Origin: Candidatus Competibacter denitrificans Run_A_D11
GTDB lineage: Bacteria > Pseudomonadota > Gammaproteobacteria > Competibacterales > Competibacteraceae
Direction: 5' to 3'
DNA length: 64,000 nucleotides
Assembly (NCBI RefSeq): GCF_001051235.1
Contig: NZ_CBTJ020000001.1
Span: 1 to 64,000, forward strand
Position numbers and translations under genes: made by a program. Of this stretch, positions 52,579 through 63,447 are shown piece after piece. The notes beneath the pieces were generated by a model. It was given only the letters and a program-made list of their open reading frames with translations, made no database searches and was not told the DNA's origin. Within the stretch, counting starts at the first letter, position 1; every line of letters starts with the position of its first letter.

Positions 52579-52605
52579 AAAGCCTCGCGCTGGGCGAGGC
52601 TTTTT
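52579..52605. terminator. Intrinsic terminator between prfB and fbaB
   Basis: The stem AAAGCCTCGC/GCGAGGCTTT has a GCTGG core loop region (7 GC-rich pairs plus 3 A-T). The plus strand ends in five T. On the minus strand the stem ends in TTTC, so termination of fbaB, 24 bases away, is plausible. Possibly bidirectional. Confidence 0.65.
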
Positions 52606-52628
52606 AAGGAAAGGCCGCCGCTAGCTGA

Positions 52629-53696
<1,068 letters not shown>

Positions 53697-53950
53697 GATG
53701 AAATGTAGCCTCCTCAGGGTTTAACGTGATTAGACAGCACCAAAAGCCACTTTTATAATGAGTTATTCTGGTTCATCCTGACTCAAGCAGCAATTGATCA
53801 CCGACGGGTCGCCTGATTTAAGTTAGCCCTTCGGGTTGAAAGGCTGTGGATGGCCGGTATCTGGCTTTGATGGCGACAGTCGAGCAGCTATACTGCTTTG
53901 TGCTATTCATGTTGTTTAATCATAACGATTCACACGGCGAGGATTCATTC

Positions 53951-55021
53951 ATGGCGCAACTTAAACCCGGTGTTGTTACTGGCAAGGATTATCTGACCTT
54001 AGTGGCCGCCGCCAAGGCCGGGGGCTACGCTCTACCCGCAGTCAACGTCAGCAGCAGCAGCACCATCAATGCGGTGCTGGAAGCAGCTGCTAAAAATCAA
54101 GCCGACGTGATCATTCAGCTTTCCAACGGCGGCGCTCAATTCTATGCTGGACAAGGACTGAAAGACGGCACCAAGGCTAAAATCCTGGGTGCGGTGTCGG
54201 CGGCGCAACACGTTCACCTCATGGCCGAGCATTATGGCGTATGTGCGGTGCTGCATACCGACCATGCCAATAAGGGCCTGATCCCCTGGGTCGATGCGCT
54301 GCTGGATCACGGCGAAGCCTTCTTCAAACAGCACGGCAAACCGCTGTTCAGCTCGCACATGCTGGATTTGTCGGAAGAATCCATGGAATTCAATTTGAAC
54401 GAGTGCGCCCGCGTCCTCAAGCGGATGGCGCCGTTGAACATGAGCCTGGAAATCGAATTGGGCGTGACCGGCGGCGAAGAAGACGGCATCGGCAAGGAAA
54501 TGGATGAGAGCGCCGACAATTCCCACCTTTACACCCAGCCAGATGACGTGCTGCAAGCCTACGAGCGGCTATCCCCCATCGGCCATTTCTCGGTCGCCGC
54601 CTCTTTCGGCAACGTGCATGGCGTCTATAAGCCGGGCAATGTGCAACTGCGGCCAGAAATCCTCAAGAACTCCCAGGCGCTGATCGAGCAACGGCATAAA
54701 ACCGCTGGCAAGCCGCTCAACCTAGTGTTCCACGGCGGTTCTGGTTCAGAAAAGGACAAGATCACCCAGGCGGTCAGCTATGGCGTGTTCAAGATGAACA
54801 TCGACACCGACTTGCAATTCGCCTATTCGGAAGCCATCGGCAAGTTCGTCACCGCCAATCCCAAGGCCTTCTTGTATCAGGTTGATCCCGAAACCGACAA
54901 GCCGTACAAGAAGTACTACGACCCGCGTAAATATCTGCGCGCTGCCGAAGAAAACATGGTCGCGCGTCTGAACGAAGCCTTTGCAGACTTGGGTTCCAAA
55001 GGTAAATCCCTGGCAATCTAA
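53951..55021 (+). CDS. fbaA: Fructose-bisphosphate aldolase, class II (zinc-dependent)
   Basis: A 356-residue glycolytic and gluconeogenic aldolase of the FbaA type. VLHTDHANKG holds the zinc-binding His and catalytic Asp region, MLDLSEESMEFN follows, and FHGGSGS and MNIDTDLQFAY bind phosphate and substrate. Length equals E. coli FbaA (359). I chose ATG 53951 (MAQLKPGVVTGKDY) behind CGAGGA; upstream frame to 53846 has no family match. It is followed by a strong terminator. Confidence 0.96.
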   Translation: MAQLKPGVVTGKDYLTLVAAAKAGGYALPAVNVSSSSTINAVLEAAAKNQADVIIQLSNGGAQFYAGQGLKDGTKAKILGAVSAAQHVHLMAEHYGVCAVLHTDHANKGLIPWVDALLDHGEAFFKQHGKPLFSSHMLDLSEESMEFNLNECARVLKRMAPLNMSLEIELGVTGGEEDGIGKEMDESADNSHLYTQPDDVLQAYERLSPIGHFSVAASFGNVHGVYKPGNVQLRPEILKNSQALIEQRHKTAGKPLNLVFHGGSGSEKDKITQAVSYGVFKMNIDTDLQFAYSEAIGKFVTANPKAFLYQVDPETDKPYKKYYDPRKYLRAAEENMVARLNEAFADLGSKGKSLAI

Positions 55022-55034
55022 GCAGTGATCGCTG

Positions 55035-55071
55035 ACGGCGGGCAACGTAGCGGAATTTGCCCGCCGTTTTT
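55035..55071 (+). terminator. Intrinsic terminator of fbaA
   Basis: The perfect 11-bp stem ACGGCGGGCAA/TTGCCCGCCGT with an 11-base loop is followed by TTTT. It starts 14 bases after the fbaA stop and also lies at the convergent end of mtnA. Confidence 0.85.
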
Positions 55072-55087
55072 GAATCTTCCTTGATTG

Positions 55088-56143
55088 TTAGCCGTTCGTT
55101 GCAGGGGCCATCAGTCCCGCCATCTTCTCCCCGTCTGGCCTCAACACCACGCCGCGCTCCGTGACTAAGGCATCAATCAATGCCGCTGGGGTTACATCGA
55201 ACGATGGATTCCAGACCTCTGCACCAGCCGCCGCAACCGGTTGTCCGCCCAAGCTCAGTAGCTCCTCAGCGGCGCGTTGTTCAATAGGAATAGCGGTTCC
55301 ATCCTGAAGGCTTATATCGACGGTCGATGCCGGAGCCACCACCATGAACCGCACGCCGTGATAGCGGGCGGCAATGGCCAGATGGTAAGTGCCGATCTTG
55401 TTGGCGACATCACCGTTAGCCGCAATTCGATCCGCGCCGACGATCACCCAGCACACTTTGCCCTGATGCAGCAAAGCGCTGGCCGCGCCATCAGCCAGCA
55501 GCGTGACTGGAATGCCGTCCTGCATCAATTCCCAGGCAGTGAGTCGAGCACCTTGCAGCCACGGTCGCGTCTCGTCGGCATAAACCCGCTCAATCAGCCC
55601 GGCCGCGAATCCGCTGCGGATCACCCCCAACGCCGTGCCGTAACCGCCGGTCGCCAGCGCCCCGGCGTTGCAATGGGTCAATACCGCAGTTCGCTCGCCC
55701 AGCAGCGCCGCGCCCAGCTCGCCCATGCGCTGATTGGCGGTGATATCCTCCTGATGGATCGCTTGCGCTTCGGCGAGCAACTGGGCTACCGGAGGGCCTT
55801 CCACGTTTTTAATACGCTGTCCCATGCGCTGTAGCGCCCAAAACAAATTGACAGCGGTCGGCCGAGACGCCGCCAATTGGCGTATATCCGCCTCGACCAG
55901 TTCTCGCCAATGCGGTGGGTCTTGGTGATAGCGGGCTTTGGCCGCCAACACCACCCCATAAGCGGCGGTAATCCCAATGGCCGGCGCACCCCGCACCACC
56001 ATCTCGCGGATCGCCTGGGCCACCTCCTCAGCGCTCAGCAACCGCTGATAGCGTATCTCGCCAGGTAACAGCCGCTGGTCTAACAGTTCAAGGGCCTCTT
56101 CGCGCCAGGCGACAGCGCGTACCCGATCAGATGCAAAAGGCAT
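55088..56143 (-). CDS. mtnA: Methylthioribose-1-phosphate isomerase
   Basis: A 351-residue aldose-ketose isomerase of methionine salvage, converting 5-methylthioribose 1-phosphate to methylthioribulose 1-phosphate. [18 protein letters not shown] is N-terminal, [18 protein letters not shown] holds the catalytic Cys, and [17 protein letters not shown] holds the catalytic Asp. Length fits the family. Other salvage steps (mtnB-D, mtnP or mtnN) are not in the window, although mtaD lies 1.2 kb away on the other strand. Confidence 0.94.
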   Translation of the reverse strand: MPFASDRVRAVAWREEALELLDQRLLPGEIRYQRLLSAEEVAQAIREMVVRGAPAIGITAAYGVVLAAKARYHQDPPHWRELVEADIRQLAASRPTAVNLFWALQRMGQRIKNVEGPPVAQLLAEAQAIHQEDITANQRMGELGAALLGERTAVLTHCNAGALATGGYGTALGVIRSGFAAGLIERVYADETRPWLQGARLTAWELMQDGIPVTLLADGAASALLHQGKVCWVIVGADRIAANGDVANKIGTYHLAIAARYHGVRFMVVAPASTVDISLQDGTAIPIEQRAAEELLSLGGQPVAAAGAEVWNPSFDVTPAALIDALVTERGVVLRPDGEKMAGLMAPATNG

Positions 56144-56426
56144 ATTGGGTTTATTTCAATCCGCGCCCGTGATTGGGCGAAACAGTATGGACGATTTTGA
56201 GCCTCCCCATACACGATCATTTCCTTGAAAGGGGAGCTTGCAAATCAGAGTTTATTTTCGGTAAAAATCTCGAACAGCGCTTGCGCTGCAAGATGGAAAA
56301 CCGAGAAATACTCTACATGGGCCTCTCATGAGCAACTAAACTTACCGGCGGTTATCGCAAAAATTTCTTGCCAAAATACCGAAATGACGCGCAAAATTAA
56401 CTCATTTATTGTTGGTACAACATTTT

Positions 56427-56454
56427 TTGCAATTCTGACACAAAGTTGTATCAT
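56427..56454 (+). promoter_or_regulatory. Putative sigma70 promoter of the OmpA-family gene
   Basis: TTGCAA, a 16-base spacer, then TATCAT, in an AT-rich stretch within the 470-base mtnA-ompA spacer. It lies about 160 bases before the ATG, leaving a long leader. No other feature was recognised in the spacer. Confidence 0.4.
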
Positions 56455-56616
56455 TACCCATCATGGCCGGCCGAATTGCCGCATGCGGTATTCATCGGTC
56501 GGTATACTGGCCAAATCAATGATCGCGGTTTGACCGACCCCGGTTTCCGTGACCGAGATTGTTTGTTAACGTACCGCGCACAGAAATTTTTGGTGCCTAT
56601 TTGGGAGAGTATATCG

Positions 56617-57228
56617 ATGAAAACGAAACTGCATAAGCTTGGCTTGGGCTTGGCTGCTACAGTGGTGCTGTTTGCCGCCGTGCCTGCCCATGCGATCAAC
56701 AAGTATGGCTGCATCTATGCGGTCGATCCTTGGGACAAGATTGTCAAAGACCCCTACGGCCGCTGCATCCGCACTCCGTGGTGGACACCGGAGAAAGATG
56801 TGCCGGAATGCGGCGGCGGTGCTTCCGTTGAGCAACCGGCTGCCCAATGCGAAAAGGTGACTTTGGGCACCGATACGCTATTCGACTTTGATCGCTCCGA
56901 GATCAAACCACGCGGTCGTGCCAGACTCGACCAGCTCGCCTCCGATATCAATCGTGCCGAGCGGGTTTCCGGTATTAAAGTGGTCGGTCACACCGACGCC
57001 AAGGGTACCGATGCCTACAACATGCGGTTAGGCCAGCGCCGTGCGGACACGGTAGCCAGCTATCTGGCTTCCAGAAATATCCCCAGCAGCAAACTGCGGA
57101 CCAGCAGCATGGGTGAATCGCAACCGGTCGCGCCCAACACCCTGCCCAACGGTAGAGATAACCCGGAAGGCCGTGCGCAAAACCGTCGGGTAGAAATCAC
57201 GACCCTCACGGAAATGTGCCGCGAGTAA
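56617..57228 (+). CDS. OmpA-family outer-membrane protein with C-terminal peptidoglycan-binding domain
   Basis: A 203-residue protein starting at ATG 56617 behind GGGAGAG. The signal peptide is MKTKLHKLGLGLAATVVLFA, cleaved after AVPAHA. A short Trp/Cys-rich linker follows (residues about 25-80). The OmpA_C domain begins at DTLFDFDRSEIKPRGRARL and continues with VVGHTDAKGTDAYNMRLGQRR (TDxxGxxxYNxxLSxRRA type) and NRRVEI, the diaminopimelate-binding fold. No N-terminal beta barrel of OmpA size is present, so it is more a Pal-like wall anchor. It is followed by a strong terminator. Confidence 0.9.
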   Translation: MKTKLHKLGLGLAATVVLFAAVPAHAINKYGCIYAVDPWDKIVKDPYGRCIRTPWWTPEKDVPECGGGASVEQPAAQCEKVTLGTDTLFDFDRSEIKPRGRARLDQLASDINRAERVSGIKVVGHTDAKGTDAYNMRLGQRRADTVASYLASRNIPSSKLRTSSMGESQPVAPNTLPNGRDNPEGRAQNRRVEITTLTEMCRE

Positions 57229-57264
57229 TTTGCCTCACTCAGCCGGTTAATCCGGTCTGAATTG

Positions 57265-57291
57265 CGCCCCGGCTTGCCGGGGCGTTTTTTT
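57265..57291 (+). terminator. Intrinsic terminator of the OmpA-family gene
   Basis: The 9-bp GC-rich stem CGCCCCGGC/GCCGGGGCG with a two-base TT connection (effectively a tight loop) is followed by seven T. It lies 36 bases after the stop. Confidence 0.9.
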
Positions 57292-57347
57292 ATTACTGTT
57301 CTGTGGTTCGAGTCTATAATCCGGAGTCCTTATCCGGAGAACCGCGA

Positions 57348-58676
57348 ATGCCGCAAGCTGTCGCCACTCTGCTCAATGCCCGCTGGATCGTTCCTGTCGA
57401 ACCGGAACAACGTGTACTCGAACACCACACCATCGCAATCCAAGATGGCCGTATTCTCGCCATCCTCCCGCAGGCGGAAGCGGCGACTCGTTACCAAGCC
57501 GATACTTGTCTCGATCTCGATAAACACGTCCTGATCCCGGGTCTGATCAACGTCCACACCCATGCCAGCATGACCTTGCTACGGGGTCTAGCGGATGATT
57601 TACCGCTGATGAAATGGCTGCAAGATCATATCTGGCCGGTTGAGGCGCGCTGGGTGAGCCGCAGCTTTGTCCGTGACGGTGCTCGATTAGCGATGGCCGA
57701 AATGCTGCGCGGCGGCACCACCTGTTTCAACGATATGTATATGTTCCCCGATGTGGTGGCGACGGCAGCGCAAGAATGCGGAATACGGGCCTGCGTGGGC
57801 CTGATCGCCTTCGATTTTCCTACAAGTTACGCAAGCCACATGGATGAATATTTGACCAAGGGTTTGCAACTACACGAGAGTTTACGCGCCGATCCCCTGG
57901 TCCGCACCGCGCTGGCACCTCACGCGCCTTACACCGTTTCAGCGTCAGCCCTCGAACGGATCGGTCGGCTGGCAGAAGACCTTAACCTGCCGATTCATAT
58001 ACACGTCCACGAAACCGCTGCGGAAGTTGAGCAATTTCAAGCCAAGCACGGCTGCCGACCCTTAGCCCAACTCGAAAAGCTAGGCTTGTTGTCGCCACGC
58101 TTGTTGGCTGTCCATATGACCCAATTGGAACCGGCCGAGATCGAAACGCTGGCGCATACCGGCGTGCATGTCGCCCATTGCCCAGAATCTAATCTTAAAT
58201 TGGCCAGCGGCTTTTGCCCGTCCGCTCGCCTGGACGCCGCCGGTGTCAATATCGGCATCGGTACCGACGGCGCGGCCAGCAACAACGATCTTGACCTATT
58301 CGGCGAGATGCACATTGCCGCTCTGCTGGGCAAAGCGGTGGCCGGCGATCCCACCGCCTTGCCGGCGGCCCGCGTATTACGCATGGCGACCCTCAACGGG
58401 GCGCGTGCGCTCGGCCTGGCTGATCAAATCGGTTCGCTAGAACCGGGCAAAGCCGCTGATATCGTCGCCATTGATTTATGCCAGCCCGAAACTGAACCGG
58501 TCTATCACCCGATTTCACAATTGGTCTACGCCACCAGCCGCCATCAAGTCACCGATGTCTGGATTGCCGGCCAACGAGTGCTCGCCAACCGCGAGCTGAT
58601 GACCCTGGATGGCCCGGATTTGATTCAGCGGGCGCGAGGCTGGCGGAAAAAAATCGCCATCGAACGCCGGGCGTAA
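57348..58676 (+). CDS. mtaD: 5'-methylthioadenosine/S-adenosylhomocysteine deaminase (TRZ/ATZ amidohydrolase)
   Basis: A 442-residue amidohydrolase-superfamily enzyme. Metal site: PGLINVHTHASMTLLRG (HxH), later HIHVHETAAEV, then HMTQLEPAE, and GIGTDGAASNNDLDLF with the catalytic Asp. The product deaminates methylthioadenosine or S-adenosylhomocysteine to the inosine derivatives. ATG 57348 lies behind CCGGAGAA. ubiG follows 65 bases downstream; this pairing is frequent in gammaproteobacteria, perhaps because UbiG releases S-adenosylhomocysteine, the deaminase substrate. Substrate preference cannot be read from sequence. Confidence 0.9.
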   Translation: MPQAVATLLNARWIVPVEPEQRVLEHHTIAIQDGRILAILPQAEAATRYQADTCLDLDKHVLIPGLINVHTHASMTLLRGLADDLPLMKWLQDHIWPVEARWVSRSFVRDGARLAMAEMLRGGTTCFNDMYMFPDVVATAAQECGIRACVGLIAFDFPTSYASHMDEYLTKGLQLHESLRADPLVRTALAPHAPYTVSASALERIGRLAEDLNLPIHIHVHETAAEVEQFQAKHGCRPLAQLEKLGLLSPRLLAVHMTQLEPAEIETLAHTGVHVAHCPESNLKLASGFCPSARLDAAGVNIGIGTDGAASNNDLDLFGEMHIAALLGKAVAGDPTALPAARVLRMATLNGARALGLADQIGSLEPGKAADIVAIDLCQPETEPVYHPISQLVYATSRHQVTDVWIAGQRVLANRELMTLDGPDLIQRARGWRKKIAIERRA

Positions 58677-58741
58677 AATCTCCCCACCTCGGTCTACATT
58701 GTTAGCCTTTTCACCCTCATTAACCCTCAGTGAATCCGGAT

Positions 58742-59461
58742 ATGACGACTGCCCACCCGAATGTGGATTTTCAGGAAATCGCCAAATTTGAGGAACTCGC
58801 CAGTCGCTGGTGGGACCCGGACAGTGAGTTCAAACCGCTGCACGATATCAACCCATTGCGCCTTCATTACATCGACGAGCGCAGCGGCGGCCTGGCCGGC
58901 AAACGAGTGCTTGATGTAGGCTGCGGTGGGGGTATCTTGGCCGAAAGCATGGCCTTGCGGGGCGCCGAAGTCACCGGCATCGACATGGGGGAAGCACCGC
59001 TGGCGGTGGCGCGGCTGCATCAACTGGAATCCGGCGCAACCTTAAGCTATCGCCAGATTACCGCCGAGGAACTGGCCGACAGTGAACCCGGCCGCTTCGA
59101 GATAGTAACCTGCATGGAGATGCTGGAGCATGTACCCGATCCGGCGTCCACTATCGCCGCCTGCGCCCGGCTGCTTAAACCCGGTGGCCATGTATTTTTC
59201 TCCACCATCAACCGTAATCCGAAAGCCTATTGGCTGGCGGTCATCGGCGCAGAATATGTTTTACGACTCCTGCCGAAAGGCACGCACGATTACCGAAAAT
59301 TTATCCGCCCCTCGGAACTGGCAAGCTGGGCACGATCCGCCGGGCTGACTGTCCAGCATCTCATTGGTATGCATTACAATCCTTTGTTGCACCGTTATTG
59401 GCTAAGCGCTGGTGTAGCGGTCAACTATTTAGCCCATTGCCGGGAAGCAGACAACGCTTAA
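58742..59461 (+). CDS. ubiG: Ubiquinone biosynthesis O-methyltransferase
   Basis: A 239-residue SAM-dependent enzyme that performs both O-methylations in ubiquinone synthesis. [20 protein letters not shown] at the N-terminus and the SAM motif [16 protein letters not shown] are diagnostic, followed by [13 protein letters not shown] and [12 protein letters not shown]. Length fits (E. coli 240). The ATG at 58742 is preferred over an in-frame GTG 12 bases upstream. Likely co-transcribed with mtaD. Downstream lies a convergent operon after 130 bases, with no clear terminator seen. Confidence 0.96.
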   Translation: MTTAHPNVDFQEIAKFEELASRWWDPDSEFKPLHDINPLRLHYIDERSGGLAGKRVLDVGCGGGILAESMALRGAEVTGIDMGEAPLAVARLHQLESGATLSYRQITAEELADSEPGRFEIVTCMEMLEHVPDPASTIAACARLLKPGGHVFFSTINRNPKAYWLAVIGAEYVLRLLPKGTHDYRKFIRPSELASWARSAGLTVQHLIGMHYNPLLHRYWLSAGVAVNYLAHCREADNA

Positions 59462-59590
59462 CTCCGTGCCGAGTGCGCCAACTCCACAGTGCCGTACCCT
59501 CCGGTAGCGGCAACAACCCCTACGCGATCATCCAAACCGACCAGGGCCGGCGGTGGCCAACCGTCAATCACTGTCAGCCACGCCCAGAGA

Positions 59591-60409
59591 CTAACCATTC
59601 AAAACGCCGCGCGTCCATTTCAGCGGCCAAAACGACTTCTCCGTCGGCGCACAGGCCCGTTTAGCCCAAAGAACCGTAGTATTGTCCTGATAGGGATGCT
59701 CATGCGATCCGACTGCCGCCAATAATCGCTGACAGGGGGAGCGCGAGCTACGGGCCGCTTTGAGCGCGGCGGCGATTTCCCGCTCGGTCAGCGTCAGTAA
59801 TCCATCGCTGGCCAGCAAGATCTGATCGTTTGGTTCCAAGGGAAACGGCTCGCGCGATAGATCGACCAGTTGCAAGCTTTCTCCAGTGACGACACTGATC
59901 AATGCGTTACGATCTGGATGACAGGCCGCCTCCTGCGCACTGATCTTGCCCACGCTCACCTGTCTAGCCAGAACTCTCCGATAGGCATGATCCTCATTTA
60001 ACCGATGCAAACTGCCCCGCCGCCACAACCAGAGCGGGGAATCTCCGACGCTGATCCAATATAAACCTTCCTCAGCCAAAACCACTGCCAAGAGCGTGCA
60101 GCCCATGCCGCTCAAATGCTCTGGATCGGTCGTCACCTCCAAGGCCATCCGCCCGTTGACGTGGTGTAAGGTGCGCTCAAGACGCTCAGGCACACTGGTC
60201 GGCGGCACGATGTCATAGGTTTCGATAAAACTGCGAACCGCCAGTGCGCTAGCCAGCGCACCCGCCTGTTCGCCGCCCATCCCATCGGCAAGAACGAGTA
60301 GCATGTCGCCCGCTTCCAACTGAGGCGGTAATTCGAACACGCCGTAGTCATCCTCTTGCTTGGAACGCTGACCCTGCACCATGCCTCCGTCATGCACCCA
60401 CGCCACCAT
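59591..60409 (-). CDS. PP2C-family Ser/Thr protein phosphatase
   Basis: A 272-residue metal-dependent phosphatase. GQRSKQEDDYGVF and LVLADGMGGEQAG carry the metal-binding Asp residues (RxxNxD variant and DGMGG). WISVGDSPLWLWR, LLASDGLLTLTE and QDNTTVLW complete the PP2C core. No membrane segment, so cytoplasmic. The start ATG 60409 follows GGGGGCAA. It is the last gene of the kinase-FHA-FHA-phosphatase operon and should oppose the kinase. Confidence 0.9.
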   Translation of the reverse strand: MVAWVHDGGMVQGQRSKQEDDYGVFELPPQLEAGDMLLVLADGMGGEQAGALASALAVRSFIETYDIVPPTSVPERLERTLHHVNGRMALEVTTDPEHLSGMGCTLLAVVLAEEGLYWISVGDSPLWLWRRGSLHRLNEDHAYRRVLARQVSVGKISAQEAACHPDRNALISVVTGESLQLVDLSREPFPLEPNDQILLASDGLLTLTEREIAAALKAARSSRSPCQRLLAAVGSHEHPYQDNTTVLWAKRACAPTEKSFWPLKWTRGVLNG

Positions 60410-60426
60410 AATGTTGCCCCCACAAC

Positions 60427-60957
60427 TTAGTCGTCGTCGCGCCAGTCGAAGTCCGCACCGCACAGCGGCACAAACCGTAATCGGGTTTGCGCCAATTGCA
60501 ATATTGCACCCCCAGCTAATTCCAAGGACTCTTGGGCCGGTTGGCCATTCAGCTCGACTTCGGCGGTCAGCGATTGCAGATAAAATCGGCGCGAGCGCGC
60601 GGTATAGATAATGGCTGCGTGGCTATCCGGCATGATGGCGCTGTCGCCGAAATCCAACCGGACCCGCGATTTATCGCTGCGACCGATATCATTGACTCCG
60701 TAGTGCAGTGCCAGCACTTGACCACGCCCCGGACCTGCGATGACCGCAAGCCAGCCTACGATTGGACCTGACGAAACGGCTGGAGCCGCCGAGAGACCCG
60801 TCAAAGGCGCCCTGGAGGTCCCCTTGAGGCGGGATGTTTTAGAGCATGACTTGGCCGCTGCCTCGGGGCGGGCGATACGGCGGGTCGGCTCGCCCACTAA
60901 AGGAGGCACTAATCCTGTATTCAGATTTCGACTATTCAGATTTCGATAGAGGGGCAT
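60427..60957 (-). CDS. FHA-like domain protein
   Basis: A 176-residue protein. Residues 1-65 are Pro/Ser/Arg-rich and probably disordered. Residues about 66-165 form an FHA-type fold with GVNDIGRSDKSRVRLDF and PDSHAAIIY, giving the GR...S..H phosphothreonine-binding core, though the usual N-G pair (LNGQPAQ) is only partly present. It lies 17 bases before the phosphatase gene. Probably reads the phosphorylation state set by the kinase. The ribosome-binding site GGAGAA is good. Confidence 0.75.
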   Translation of the reverse strand: MPLYRNLNSRNLNTGLVPPLVGEPTRRIARPEAAAKSCSKTSRLKGTSRAPLTGLSAAPAVSSGPIVGWLAVIAGPGRGQVLALHYGVNDIGRSDKSRVRLDFGDSAIMPDSHAAIIYTARSRRFYLQSLTAEVELNGQPAQESLELAGGAILQLAQTRLRFVPLCGADFDWRDDD

Positions 60958-60988
60958 CTCTGTTCTCCAGCCAAAAACGCATGGCCAT

Positions 60989-61342
60989 TCAGTTTTTCTC
61001 AGACCGGAAGTAGAGGCGCACTTCGCCTAATTCCACAATGTCACCGTTTTTCAGTAGCACGGCGCGAATCCGTTGGCCGTTCACCCAAGTTCCGTTGGTA
61101 GAATCGAGGTCACAAATCTGAAAGGTCCCATCTGGAAGATGGTAAATCTCTGCATGATGACCTGAGACTGTATCGTTATCGAAACGAATATCGTTTCCAA
61201 CAGCCCGACCCACTCGGCACGACGGTGAACGTAACCGAAGTGCATCCTTTTCCAGCGCATCAGTCCGAATAAAGCGGGCCGGGGCAAAGACGACTTTCGG
61301 CGTTCGCTCGCGTTGGGAAAACGGCCACTTAGGGAATTTCAT
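60989..61342 (-). CDS. FHA-domain protein
   Basis: A 117-residue single-domain phosphothreonine reader. CRVGRAVGNDIRFDNDTVSG and HHAEIYHLPDG, then DLDSTNGTWVNGQRI, are textbook FHA motifs (GR, SxxH, TNGTxVN). Its ATG overlaps the kinase stop by four bases, so the two are translationally coupled, and it is a likely direct kinase partner. The N-terminal 35 residues are basic and may hold the threonine that the kinase phosphorylates. Confidence 0.93.
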   Translation of the reverse strand: MKFPKWPFSQRERTPKVVFAPARFIRTDALEKDALRLRSPSCRVGRAVGNDIRFDNDTVSGHHAEIYHLPDGTFQICDLDSTNGTWVNGQRIRAVLLKNGDIVELGEVRLYFRSEKN

Positions 61343-63414
61343 TTTGAGTTAAACCCGGTCGAAGTGGGCGTCTCCCAAGGATTAGCAACTATCGGGCCAG
61401 AAGTTGATTTTGCTGGAGCGGCCGTTCCGTGGGCAACTCCTACCGGCTGGGTCCGGCTACGTTTTTTGGCTGCCTGCCGGCGAGCCGTGCGGGACTTGGG
61501 GGTATCAGCCTCGCTCGGTCGGGCATTCCCCTTACCGGCGACCATGCCTTTACCGGCTGGCTTGATGTCTGGCTCCTCCACCAGTTTGACGGTCGATGCA
61601 GATTTTGGCGATGAAGAACGCCCAGTCACGGCTGGAGCAGGCTTGTGAGAATTGCCAGCGGGAGGCGCTGCAACTGCCTCAGATTCAATCGTTCCATCTC
61701 TTACGCCAACCTTTTCTCCTACTGGCGCAACCCTTGTTCCAGTCGGCGCTACCTCTGGACCCGGACTCTCGGTCGGCGCTACGCCCACCGCAGGCTCGCT
61801 GATTGGCGTTTTCACAACGGGGGGTTCAGTCAATGCAGCCGGCACCCCAGGCGAGGGCGTCGGTGTGGGCAATGCCGGCGGCACGGGTTCAGGTGCCGAC
61901 GCAGGCTGAACCGCCAGGCTAGGCGAAGGAGATACTGGAGGCGTTGCTATCGATGGCGACGATGCCGCAGTCGATGCCCCCACAGTCGGATTAATCGCCG
62001 CAGGATCAGGAGCGGGTATCGCCGGTATGCTCGGAGAGGGCGGCGCAACCGCGATGACCGCTGGTTTAGTGGGCTGTAATGGAGTTGCCGGGCTTGAACG
62101 GACAACGGCTGGGGGCCGCTCCGGTGGAGCTTTAGGCCACAGCCACACCAGGGCTACCGCTGTGATGGCCAGCGTCAACCCACCACCGAGCAGTGGTAGC
62201 CAGAATCTGCGGCGAGTGCCGTCTGCTGTATCTGATGACCCGCGCGGCTCCCCATATCCGCTCTCTTGTAACATCCCCTGCTGTTGCTCAGATGCATGAC
62301 GTTCGGTTTCAAGAGGCGGTAACAGCCGCAAATCGTCGTCATCCAGCATCACGCTTTCAGTGGCGAGCAACGATTCCGTCGCCGGTAACACGGATAAAGT
62401 TGGCTGGGTCGATTTGTTACTAGGCCGCGCCAACGGCCCAAGAATCAGGGTATCGTCAGCATCCTGTTCGTTAACCAGCGATTCGTTCAAGGCGGCTTGC
62501 ATCTCCGCCACGGTATTAAACCGATGTTCAGGGCGAACTGCCAACGCCCGGTCAATCATCCTCAGCAAACCGGCGCTGTAACGACCGGCACACGCGCGCG
62601 CCGCCGGCTCCATTGAGTCATCCAACAGCCTTTCAGCCGCTTCCACCGGTGGATCGCCGGTGACGCAGCGATACAACACCGCCCCCAAAGCGTAGATATC
62701 GCTCCAGGGTCCGTGACGATCATTGCGGGCGGCATATTGCTCCGGCGGCGAATAGCCCGGCGTGACCAAGCTGATGATATTTTTGCTGTGACGGCCCACA
62801 GCCTCGCGCGCGGCACCGAAATCGATCAAGATCACGCGGTGGTCACTGGCCCGCACGTACAGATTGGAGGGCTTGATATCGCGGTGCAGAAAACCCTGTT
62901 CATGCACCGCCTGGAGCGCCGGCAACACGTCTTCCAACAACCCACGCAATTCATCTTCGCTTAAAGTGTCGCTATCTTGTAAAACCGCATTCAGCGACTC
63001 CCCTTCCTCGTAATCCATAACGATATAGGCTGTACCGTGCGCCCGGAAATACCGCTTCACCCGGACCACAAACGGGTGTTGGACCCGCGCCAAAACTCGT
63101 GCTTCGTCTAAAAAGCGTTCCAGACCCCAGAGATACTCGGACATCTGGCCGTTGCCGCCGGTATTACCTCCCTGGGCATTGGAATGAACGGTCACACCGT
63201 CGGCGTCGCGGAAAGACCATTCCACCGGAAAGTATTCCTTGATGGCGACCCAGGTCTCTAACAAGGTATCCCACGCCTTGTAGGTAACGCCGAACCCGCC
63301 CGCCCCCAAGATGGTATCGATACGGTATTCGTCCAATCGGCAACCTGATGCCAGTGCATTGGCGGGGCGCGCGTCGCTCTGGAAGGGCACAGTTGGCGTG
63401 GCGGTATCGATCAT
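61339..63414 (-). CDS. Membrane Ser/Thr protein kinase (PknB-like) with a Pro-rich C-terminal region
   Basis: A 691-residue protein. The kinase domain is about 25-310: glycine loop ILGAGGFGVTYKAWD, catalytic loop LHRDIKPSNLYV near 173, DFG as LIDFGAARE, and activation-loop TPGYSPPEQYA. A single TM follows at about 404-430 (FWLPLLGGGLTLAITAVALV), so the kinase is cytoplasmic. The C-terminal 260 residues are Pro/Ala/Thr-rich, low-complexity and probably extracytoplasmic. The order kinase-FHA-FHA-PP2C resembles phospho-switch modules such as PpkA-Fha-PppA of type VI secretion, but no secretion gene is here. asnS lies 33 bases upstream on the same strand. Confidence 0.93.
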   Translation of the reverse strand: MIDTATPTVPFQSDARPANALASGCRLDEYRIDTILGAGGFGVTYKAWDTLLETWVAIKEYFPVEWSFRDADGVTVHSNAQGGNTGGNGQMSEYLWGLERFLDEARVLARVQHPFVVRVKRYFRAHGTAYIVMDYEEGESLNAVLQDSDTLSEDELRGLLEDVLPALQAVHEQGFLHRDIKPSNLYVRASDHRVILIDFGAAREAVGRHSKNIISLVTPGYSPPEQYAARNDRHGPWSDIYALGAVLYRCVTGDPPVEAAERLLDDSMEPAARACAGRYSAGLLRMIDRALAVRPEHRFNTVAEMQAALNESLVNEQDADDTLILGPLARPSNKSTQPTLSVLPATESLLATESVMLDDDDLRLLPPLETERHASEQQQGMLQESGYGEPRGSSDTADGTRRRFWLPLLGGGLTLAITAVALVWLWPKAPPERPPAVVRSSPATPLQPTKPAVIAVAPPSPSIPAIPAPDPAAINPTVGASTAASSPSIATPPVSPSPSLAVQPASAPEPVPPALPTPTPSPGVPAALTEPPVVKTPISEPAVGVAPTESPGPEVAPTGTRVAPVGEKVGVRDGTIESEAVAAPPAGNSHKPAPAVTGRSSSPKSASTVKLVEEPDIKPAGKGMVAGKGNARPSEADTPKSRTARRQAAKKRSRTQPVGVAHGTAAPAKSTSGPIVANPWETPTSTGFNSK

Positions 63415-63447
63415 GGCAACACCTGAGCAGTAACGCGGCGCAAACCG

